Source: Botryllus schlosseri
Lineage: Eukaryota > Chordata > Ascidiacea > Stolidobranchia > Styelidae
Reading direction: 5' to 3'
Length of the DNA: 25,301 nucleotides
Assembly: GCA_000444245.1 (NCBI GenBank)
Contig: ATSW01077246.1
Span: 1 to 25,301 of the forward strand
Shown here in pieces: positions 21,301 to 25,301 of this stretch; position 1 is the first letter of the stretch, and each line of letters begins with the position of its first letter. The position numbers and the translations under genes are program-made. The notes under the pieces are model-generated. The model was given only the letters and a program-made list of their open reading frames with translations. It ran no database searches and was not told the DNA's origin.

Positions 21301-23218
21301 GGGAAATTCGACAAATTCCGGAATTGGGGAAAGATTACACTGCGAAAACGTATCTATATCACGTTGAAATGGTTGAAACATAGTGTCCTATATGGTGTGG
21401 ACAAAAGCAGATCTCACGGCTCAGTGAAATTGGTTCACGTCATACTTTCCATTTGGCTAGAGGCAACTTGACGGCAGTTTTTGACCGGCTTGCCGAGCAT
21501 CAAATTTGATAAAACGGGTATCAATCGAAGGATGCCGCTGGACTGATTACAAAAATATAAATTTTATGTCGCTCATGGCCCAGGAACCCCCACAATCAGC
21601 CTCAAATCTCTCCATTGTTATGGGGAGTGACATAGTGACGCAACAATGCTTACTGGAGATACGAGAGCTTAGCTCATGAGCAAATGGGTAACTGCGGGGT
21701 GAGGGTGAGTGCTCAGCTGGCGTCGCGGCAATGGGCAATGAACTTGTGTTTCGAAGTGCAATCGCGTCGCAGAGAGACGAAGTAAGAACATAACAGCCTT
21801 CCTTTCACTTGTAAAGGTAGAACTGGGTCAACAGAATGCATTAGGGCCAGACGAATTTTCGCGCATTGTCATTCAACCTATAGTGATCTTTCCGTTACGT
21901 AGCTGCAGCTGGTAGCTGTATACATTGGATATGTCAGATTATTATGATATCGATTGGCTTAGCCCGCTTGTTGTGTCGGGCTCCAGAGACACGTTGCGTT
22001 GTTGATGGAGGATATCGATACTTTCTGTAGTCACTTTGGTTAAGTTTGAGCACACATTACCAGCCTTTTCTTGACCTTATCCTGCCGCATATGCATACAA
22101 TGCACCGATGATATGCATATTCACAGCTCGTGTGTATGTATATCATGAGTCGATGTATATGCCGCAAAATCATCAAGGACAAAAATATATAACGTCCTAT
22201 TCCGAAATGTCAGGCGCCCAATGGTCCTGTCCCTACCACACCGGTAACGTGAGCAACCAATCATTTTTTGCACTTCAGAGTACGTGCCAAATCCATTACG
22301 ACGGAGCAGGTGGAACATATCTCATACCTGTGGCTCTGATGTTGGAAGACCACCCATTGACTACAATTACAGTGAACGGGACCAGAACTGTGGAGCCGAC
22401 TGACTACTTAAGTCAAGTACCGTTGCAATTCCTCGTCGATAGTAAGCAAAACTCCCTCTATAGATATCAGTGTTTCAACAAACTCAATTCTTCAGTCAGT
22501 TCAACAACAACAACGTGTAATGATTCGCCGACATATCCGGAGGAAACAATACATGATGGAGAAACCATGACTGTATCCGATGACAACGGCACCTTTGATG
22601 AAATTATCCACGCCTTTCCAAGCGACCCCAACGCAACGTATGGGCAAAATAACAGACATGTTTAATCATCCGTTTTTCGAAATATGCAGTCTGCTTGATT
22701 CCGACCAAATGCAGAAAATATTCTTGTAGGCATCTGTAAGTAGCACCCGTTAAACGAATAAACAGGCAATGCTTTTGTCGCACACGAAAATCAAGGCCTG
22801 TCGAGGTAAATGTAGGAAAGGAAAGGTAAATGTAATAATCTAGCTATTGTGGAAGTACACGTGATATTTAACATCAGTGGCAAGATTAACGTTCATCAAA
22901 GGATCATTGTTTCGCGAAAATAATGGTCTAGCAAAGGTATTACACTATATTTTGCACCACCACAATCAACCTAACTTTCGAAATTAGTTATTTTAGCATA
23001 ATGCATCATAGAGCTGAATTATGTAATAGCTTGCGTTATTTAAAAAAAATCTTGTTCAGAATTATCCGATTCGTAGTTTTGGGTCCAGTTGGTGTGGAAG
23101 TATCGTTCCCGGTCTACATGAACGCCACCTGGTCATACGCATCAAATATCACGTGGAAACCCGACCCCAGTCAGGCGGGGCAGCACATCATCTGTTATTA
23201 TGCTCTGGACTCTCTTGG
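6261..23218 (+). CDS. SHFRGG-family secreted glycoprotein, spliced, 3' partial
   Basis: I assembled this gene from six exons: 6261-6389, 20144-20406, 20484-20627, 20691-20847, 22279-22637 and 23060-23218. All introns are GT-AG and the phases match (0, 2, 2, 0, 2, then an open phase-2 donor), giving 403 codons plus two bases. The product starts with a hydrophobic signal peptide (residues about 1-22), then SHFRGGTVSW, a WRR motif, a glycine/tryptophan-rich block (YGGAGGWWAV), a DSDGDRVTCRYA block, LDE-STCQIHYDG, LMLEDHP and a TWSYASNITWKPD block. About ten N-x-S/T sequons and ten cysteines point to an extracellular glycoprotein. From memory this order of blocks is shared by uncharacterised invertebrate proteins, some of which carry more C-terminal domains. 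Its biochemical role is unknown to me. No stop codon is reached in the window, so the C-terminus lies beyond 25301. Confidence is high for a real gene and moderate for individual splice sites. Confidence 0.85.
6864..6910. repeat. long hairpin in intron 1
   Basis: GCAACTCGCG then ACAAAGTTG is mirrored by CAACTTTGTC then CGCGAGTTGC, arms of 19-20 bases with a single one-base bulge and an 8-base centre. Such a palindrome could form a cruciform or an RNA hairpin. It may be part of an undefined MITE spanning about 6840-7060. Confidence 0.8.
7062..7081. repeat. 8-bp inverted repeat
   Basis: ATTGTTAA and TTAACAAT flank a TTAG centre. It lies just left of the hAT at 7142. Confidence 0.5.
7351..7400 (-). 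repeat. tRNA-like promoter boxes within family A
   Basis: On the minus strand a TGGGTGAGTTG box is followed about 30 bases later by GGTTTGATTC, the order and spacing of RNA polymerase III A and B boxes. The same pair is in the sister copy at about 11376-11430 (TGGGTGAGTTGGCG and GGTTTGATTC). It may be an old tRNA-derived SINE that travels with the hAT. Confidence 0.45.
7851..8379 (+). mobile_element. nested hAT element with GACTCGAGTC motifs
   Basis: The termini are CAGGGTTGTAA and TTACAACCCTA, inverted repeats with one mismatch at the outermost base. Both flanks are GTGTAACG (7843-7850 and 8380-8387), a perfect 8-bp target duplication. The interior is rich in GAGTCGAGTC and GACTCGACTC motifs clustered near both ends, and no coding sequence is seen. 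It inserted into the hAT at 7142-8470. Confidence 0.9.
8545..8916. repeat. 67-bp direct duplication around a family-A fragment
   Basis: 8545-8611 and 8848-8916 share GTATTTTCCAACCATT and TGTAGCCTGCGTGT with moderate divergence. The sequence between them (about 8620-8845) matches the 3' half of family A. Confidence 0.65.
8620..8990 (+). mobile_element. hAT family A, internal fragment
   Basis: ACGGCCCACCTCTAGGCTTTTGC, GATGAGGTGGCGAGGAG and AAACATCCAACAC-type blocks match 7695-7850 and 11700-11870 in order. Neither terminus is present. It is a truncated third copy next to the complete one. Confidence 0.55.
9270..9752 (+). mobile_element. hAT-like repeat, family C, copy 1
   Basis: It begins with TAGTAACAAAGTACTTCTAC and carries AAGTA/TACTT motifs, a TTTCACGAAAGTATC stretch, CGCAATCTAGC, CGTAATCTAGC and a final TCGCTTTTTAGAA. 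The same order is at 23390-23975. The AAGTACTTxxAGTA style resembles hAT subterminal regions, but no clear termini or target duplication are visible. Confidence 0.6.
9753..9937 (+). repeat. interspersed repeat, family B, copy 2 (about 185 bp)
   Basis: It begins TTTGAAAAACTTCTTGGAGG and ends ATGACGTCACCAGC. It matches 15585-15762 nearly end to end and the fragment at 5105-5160. It abuts family C directly, suggesting insertion at the end of that element. No inverted termini, coding capacity or tRNA-like boxes are seen, so it is unclassified. Confidence 0.7.
10193..10370 (+). mobile_element. hAT-like left end rich in GACTCGAGTC motifs
   Basis: From CAGTGTTGAGATGACTTGAG the sequence is packed with TGACTTGACTCGAGT-type motifs, as in the nested hAT at 7851-8379. 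The right end is not found, so the boundary is approximate. Confidence 0.5.
10370..11019. other. unassigned stretch of intron 1
   Basis: Open frames of up to 88 codons on both strands overlap around 10730-11050, with no motif I recognise. No repeat was matched. Confidence 0.3.
11020..11966 (+). mobile_element. hAT element, family A, left-truncated copy
   Basis: It runs from GTGGTAAACAAGGTCGAC to the right terminus GATTGAGAACCACTG and aligns by eye with 7177-8470. It carries about 170 extra bases (near 11180-11350) relative to that copy and lacks the 529-bp nested hAT, giving GCAACGTAACACTAGCC where the nested copy sits. The left terminus was not found. Confidence 0.75.
11967..12419. other. 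unassigned stretch of intron 1
   Basis: Between the family-A right end and the composite hAT I see no gene or repeat that matches elsewhere in the window. Confidence 0.3.
12607..12913 (+). mobile_element. hAT MITE (307 bp)
   Basis: The ends are CAGTGGCTCTCAAAC and TTTTGAGAACCACTG. The flanks TTCTAATG (12599-12606) and TTCTGAGG (12914-12921) agree at six of eight bases, a decayed target duplication. A GGGGGGCGTGAA block lies near the left end. An inverted relative is at 13913-14197. Confidence 0.8.
13913..14197 (-). mobile_element. hAT MITE, inverted second copy
   Basis: The reverse complement aligns with 12607-12913: GAAAGCAT-T/C-TGAAGGGGCGTGAA, GAATTT, ATATTTGAATA, CTAGCGTTCTGGTTGC and GACGATAAG blocks occur in the same order. 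The right terminus GTTTGAGAACCACTC is good, the other (CAATGATTCTTGAAC) is eroded. No convincing target duplication remains. Confidence 0.7.
14284..16105. repeat. segmental duplication, copy 1 (interrupted)
   Basis: 14284-14525 matches 16108-16331 (shared TCTCTGATTCGTGGCGTGCC), and 15121-16105 matches 16340-17195 (shared GGACTGCAAAAACCAGCA, CAACATTGTCTG, AAGGATAT-x-CCAGT). Relative to copy 2 it has an extra segment of about 600 bases (14526-15120) and the family-B insertion at 15585-15762. Confidence 0.8.
15585..15762 (+). repeat. interspersed repeat, family B, copy 3
   Basis: It is missing from the paralogous position in copy 2 of the duplication (near 16838), which defines both borders. 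Flanks ATTCAATA (15577-15584) and ATTCAGTA (15763-15770) look like an 8-bp target duplication with one mismatch. It begins TTCGAACAGCTTCTTCGAGG and ends ATGACGTCACCGGC. Confidence 0.75.
16108..17195. repeat. segmental duplication, copy 2
   Basis: It directly follows copy 1 in the same orientation. It contains the hAT-like right end CAGGTTGAGAACCACTG at 16331, which in copy 1 (14525) is decayed. It gained a palindromic stretch at 16405-16455 missing from copy 1. Confidence 0.78.
16430..16452. repeat. perfect 23-bp palindrome
   Basis: Two 11-base arms, GTACACTGTAC and GTACAGTGTAC, surround a single G. Related pieces (CAGTGTACAC, TTCAGTGT) repeat on both sides, so it appears to have grown by local duplication. 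Confidence 0.8.
17196..19030. other. unassigned AT-rich interior of the composite
   Basis: I see no gene, no long open frame with recognisable motifs and no match to other repeats in the window. A (CT)n run of about 14 bases lies near 17791-17804. Confidence 0.35.
19590..20143. other. end of intron 1
   Basis: This stretch lies between the right target duplication of the composite hAT and exon 2. No repeat is recognised. It ends in the polypyrimidine tract and CAG acceptor of exon 2. Confidence 0.4.
20144..20406 (+). CDS. exon 2 of the SHFRGG-family gene
   Basis: The exon opens in phase 0 after a pyrimidine-rich acceptor and encodes IEVNYRLGWRRDS, a SLECDDATISS stretch, an NYSAINNTSG stretch with overlapping sequons, IKCTTYD and then YNSFTVEVQTSGPFYV. 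The alternating hydrophobic pattern suggests beta strands. Two cysteines are present. I end it at GTTAG/GTACAG in phase 2. Reading on reaches a stop at 20426-20428, so splicing is needed to join the next conserved block. Confidence 0.85.
20407..20483 (+). other. intron 2 (77 bp)
   Basis: GTACAG donor, CATTTTAG acceptor, phase 2 on both sides. The choice of this acceptor over the CAG nine bases downstream (at 20491) is set by reading frame: only this one restores the frame of the downstream GFAWIAGLYGG block. Confidence 0.75.
20484..20627 (+). CDS. exon 3 of the SHFRGG-family gene
   Basis: The exon has 144 bases, phase 2 at both ends, so it is symmetric and could be skipped without breaking the frame. 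It encodes YTGFAWIAGLYGGAGGWWAV, then PSLIDLAERSDTGYPNHPP and RTFSPPVV. The aromatic/glycine core and the S-D-T-G-x-x-N-x-P pattern are the most recognisable part of the family. It has no cysteines. The donor is GTCAG/GTATAA. Confidence 0.8.
20628..20690 (+). other. intron 3 (63 bp, in frame and stop-free)
   Basis: GTATAA donor and CGTTCCAG acceptor, both phase 2. The intron is exactly 21 codons long and has no stop in the reading frame, so retention would insert 21 residues beginning YKHRNLTHHRQ. I call it an intron because removing it joins SPPVV directly to RLLQGCPST, as expected for the family. Confidence 0.65.
20691..20847 (+). CDS. exon 4 of the SHFRGG-family gene
   Basis: The exon encodes RLLQGCPSTMQIQ, SVDSDGDRVTCRYAG, SNNTFINDECAGVCNIRY and PHFTLDE. 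It has four cysteines (C-x-C-C pattern across QGC, VTC, DEC, GVC) and an acidic DSDGD turn that could bind a metal ion, which is inference only. It ends in phase 0 at GACGAG/GTTTGT. An open frame continues to 21033, but that extension does not look like the family. Confidence 0.8.
20848..22278 (+). other. intron 4 (1,431 bp) with a SINE tail
   Basis: GTTTGT donor and a strong TTTTTTGCACTTCAG acceptor, phase 0. Apart from the SINE-related stretch at about 22110-22205, I recognise no gene or repeat in it. The stretch 20848-21033 is an open continuation of exon 4 without family features. Confidence 0.7.
22110..22205 (+). mobile_element. SINE 3' tail in intron 4
   Basis: The sequence TATGTATATCATGAGTCG and the following CCGCAAAATCATCAAGGA match the 3' part of the SINE at 2631-2882 (compare 2806-2870), ending in CGTCCTATTCC. 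The tRNA-like head is missing, so this is a truncated copy. It ends about 70 bases before exon 5. Confidence 0.75.
22279..22637 (+). CDS. exon 5 of the SHFRGG-family gene
   Basis: This is the longest exon, 359 bases, starting in phase 0 with STCQIHYDGAGG. It continues YLIPVALMLEDHP, TVNGTRTVEPTDYL, SQVPLQFLVDSK, YRYQCFNKLNSSVSS, TTTTCNDSPTYPEE and TIHDGETMTVSDDNGTFDE, ending at PSDPNA. Joining LDE of exon 4 to STCQIHYDG gives the LDE-x-x-C-x-I spacing I remember for the family. The second half looks like the start of a new beta-sandwich module. Four sequons (NGT, NSS, NGT, NAT) and three cysteines are present. The donor is AAC/GTATGG, phase 2. Confidence 0.82.
22638..23059 (+). other. intron 5 (422 bp)
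   Basis: GTATGG donor; the acceptor TCTTGTTCAG is chosen because it is the nearby AG that continues the phase-2 frame. Within it, 22811-22831 holds an imperfect duplication of AGGTAAATGTA. Nothing else is recognisable. Confidence 0.65.
23060..23218 (+). CDS. exon 6 of the SHFRGG-family gene
   Basis: The exon has 159 bases, phase 2 at both ends. It encodes IIRFVVLGPVGVEVS, FPVYMNATWSYASNITWK and PDPSQAGQHIICYYALDSLG, with two sequons and one cysteine. The GP-x-G, TW-x-P and Q-x-G-x-x-x-I-C patterns match the C-terminal half of the module begun in exon 5. The expected partner cysteine would be just downstream, in an exon outside the window. The donor is TTGG/GTAAAT. Confidence 0.78.
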
Positions 23219-23225
23219 GTAAATT

Positions 23226-23249
23226 GGTATTGGTTGGTTGGTTGGTTAG
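23226..23249. repeat. (TTGG)n microsatellite
   Basis: About five imperfect TTGG units lie just inside intron 6, a few bases after the donor site. Confidence 0.75.
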
Positions 23250-23389
23250 TTTCAAACCTGTCGTCTATACACTGATATCGATGACGATGATTTTCAACAA
23301 TTGGACAATAATTATCAGTTATATCCAAAGAGGAATACCAATATGTTTCAACCGATTTGAATGTATATGATAGCACGTTATTCTCAGAG

Positions 23390-23975
23390 GTTTTCAGTAA
23401 CGAAGTACTTCTATTTCTTGAAGTACTCAAGTAGTTTTCTGTTACTTATGTGCTTACTTAAGTAGATCTAATTTCCTACTACTTCTTCTTGGTAATATTT
23501 TGTGATCTACCTATTTACTTTTCGCTACTTTCAGTTTGTCAAGTGGAAGTAGTTTAATCCTCCAATCGGAAAGATAACCTGAGGAATTTTGGGGCTGTTT
23601 CCACGGAGCATCTACATTTAATTTTATAAAAGTTGAGTAAATCCCAGAATTTTCGTCACGCTTCGCGCGCACTGATACGATTTCACGAAAGTATCTGTGA
23701 ATATAATTTATGTAGCTGGTTGCGTTCACTCCGCATTGTTGCCCAATTGAAATATTTCATCACAGTAAATTTGACCCGTCGTAGCGTTTGAACTACCATT
23801 TCGCAATCTAGCCTTCGCCTATCATATCGTAATCTAGCAGCCTATGGCGTATCCTAATCTTGAAAAGTGAACTCTGACTTTTTCTTAGCCTTACACCTGT
23901 TTTAGCAGACCACTGTTGAAACTTTCTGGACAAAAGACATGAAATCTATTTTTCGCTTTTTAGAAGTAGTATTTA
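23390..23975 (+). mobile_element. hAT-like repeat, family C, copy 2
   Basis: It starts near TTTTCAGTAACGAAGTACTTC and shares with 9270-9752 the TTTCACGAAAGTATCTGT stretch, CCATTTCGCAATCTAGC, ATCGTAATCTAGCA and TTTTCGCTTTTTAGAA in order. It has an extra TACTT-rich stretch near the left end. No target duplication was found. Confidence 0.6.
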
Positions 23976-23988
23976 TTAGGAATGGTGT

Positions 23989-24007
23989 GAACGTGAGGTT
24001 CACGTTC
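23989..24007. repeat. 19-bp palindrome
   Basis: GAACGTGA and TCACGTTC arms flank a GGT centre, between family C and the next hAT end. Confidence 0.6.
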
Positions 24008-24039
24008 GCGTTCTGTGTGTGAACCTCGAAAATTTAGAG

Positions 24040-24749
24040 CAGGGGTTCTCAACCTGGGGGGCGCGGGAGGCTCTCAGGGGGGGCGCGAGAAATTGACGAA
24101 GTCAGTGTAGGGGGGGGCGCGAAAAATTGACAAAGTCAGTATAAATTGTACGTGTCTGAACATGTGTTTCACCTCCATTATGAGAAGACGATTAATGAAG
24201 ATGAAATTTATTCCATATTCAAGAAAGCTTGCAAAATACGAACTCTAGCAACCGCGCTCAACGGAGTATAGTCTGATTTCAACTTCATTTGAGCAAATTT
24301 TTGAAATTCTTTGGAGATATAGAGAGCAATTCCCGCGTGTAAGTCATCCATTGCTTCATAGCTTTGACAGTAGCCTAAAGCTTGTCGCGCTGGGCAGCTC
24401 TTGTTAGTAGCTTGCGAACTGCACTGCCTAAGGCAGACTTAGATGCAACATAGGTTGCCCGGTTTCGCCCTCAATTAGGCTATAAATCAACACAATTTAA
24501 TTAATTTCCAAAACTGATCAAATTTAGCCTGGCAGGACAGAACGACGCCTTGCTCGCTGTGCTCACTACCAGCATCAGGATTAGTCTCAGGGTGACCTAC
24601 CTTGAAATTAATTAATGGATGTCTTGTTCAATGTTTTTTTGTTATTTTCAAACAAAGTTTGGAAAAATTTGTCAGCAATGTAAAAGATTCAACAACCGGA
24701 ATGCAGATTCCAAATTGGCGTAAGATATACCTTATGTATACTATTAGAT
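24040..24749 (+). mobile_element. hAT-type left terminus with G-rich subterminal repeat
   Basis: CAGGGGTTCTCAACC begins at 24040. Two tandem copies of a roughly 34-base unit follow (GGGGGGGCGCGARAAATTGA plus AAGTCAGT), at about 24078-24145. No right end is visible, so only about 24040-24150 is well supported; beyond that I recognise nothing up to the next element. Confidence 0.55.
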
Positions 24750-25274
24750 CAGGGGTGGGCATCCTGTGGCAGTAGAAGGGAATTTCAGCGGCCGTCGACG
24801 CATAATTAAATTAGTATGTGTTGGCGGCCGTAGACATGCAAATTGCAATTACGAATTCACTCCCGCATTTTCGAGAGATTTTAATTAATCTTGAAATTTT
24901 CTTCGCCCTCCGCGCAATTCAACAAGACTTCATTTTTCGATTTTAATGCAGTAGCGCCCTTCTTAATCTGAGCCGGAATGGGAATTGGCAAGAAATAACA
25001 ATTCGTTCGCGGCCCTGAAAAATTTTCGCGCTCCGCGCGACAATATGCACCTCCCGGCAACTATTCATAACATTGCCACTCGCGATTTCGGTGCGTACAA
25101 TAGGCCGTTGTGAAAAGTAGAATAGTCTGGCGTTCACCGGGAATGGATATGGACAGTTTACCATAGGAATTTGGCGTCCAGATCGTTCATTGCGCCTATG
25201 CCCGGGAATGCGGCCTTAGGCTACATAAGTAATCGAAATGCGGCCATGATTATCAAAAACGTTGCCCACCTCTG
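24750..25274 (+). mobile_element. hAT MITE (525 bp), intact ends
   Basis: The left end is CAGGGGTGGGCA and the right end TTGCCCACCTCTG, inverted repeats with a mismatch. Both flanks are TATTAGAT (24742-24749 and 25275-25282), a perfect 8-bp target duplication. GCGGCCGT and ATGCGGCC motifs lie near the ends. No transposase is present. The termini resemble family D at 12428-19581, so a related transposase may have moved both. Confidence 0.9.
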
Positions 25275-25301
25275 TATTAGATGATGTGCTCTTTTTCTGA
25301 G

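Noticed and set aside
22108-22278. Start of an open frame leading into exon 5
   Set aside because: Part of it is SINE tail, and a strong acceptor at 22278 in the right phase joins exon 4 to the conserved STCQIHYDG block.
1-25301. Retroviral, Polinton-like or LINE coding sequence
   Set aside because: No reverse transcriptase, integrase, capsid or polymerase motifs were seen in any open frame.

Overview
The window looks like genomic DNA of an invertebrate animal, probably a marine deuterostome such as a tunicate. This is inferred from AT-rich non-coding DNA, a multi-exon gene with two very short introns (77 and 63 bp), a tRNA-derived SINE, many hAT DNA transposons, and the gene family itself. 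No ribosomal RNA gene, functional tRNA gene, operon or CRISPR array was seen. The species assignment is not proven by the sequence.

One host gene can be supported. It lies on the + strand, from a TATA box at 6199 and an ATG at 6261 to beyond the right edge. I place six exons (6261-6389, 20144-20406, 20484-20627, 20691-20847, 22279-22637, 23060-23218); all donor and acceptor phases agree and give 403 complete codons plus two bases. The product has a signal peptide, an N-terminal SHFRGG motif, about ten N-glycosylation sequons and ten cysteines after the signal peptide. I recognise it from memory as one of a poorly characterised family of secreted or surface proteins in invertebrates. The 3' end of the gene is outside the window.

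Layout: 1-2990 holds hAT ends and a roughly 133-bp tandem repeat interrupted by a SINE. 2990-6190 is intergenic, with a degraded coding-like fragment (about 3562-3712, minus), a CCGGATT-rich repeat (about 3820-4098) and a broken hAT copy with a BED-finger transposase remnant (4776-5447). 6190-6389 is the promoter and exon 1. 6390-20143 is a 13.75-kb first intron built mostly of nested transposons: a hAT (7142-8470) carrying a second hAT (7851-8379), fragments of three more repeat families, and a 7.15-kb composite (12428-19581) with a perfect 8-bp target-site duplication. That composite holds a second, TA-flanked pair of termini, two copies of a 0.3-kb hAT MITE and a tandem segmental duplication. 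20144-23218 holds exons 2-6. 23219-25301 is intron 6 or downstream DNA with a third set of hAT-type repeats, including an intact 525-bp MITE at 24750-25274.

The main points of interest are the secreted-protein gene, the contrast between its huge first intron and its tiny second and third introns, and the insertion-in-insertion history that target-site duplications make readable.
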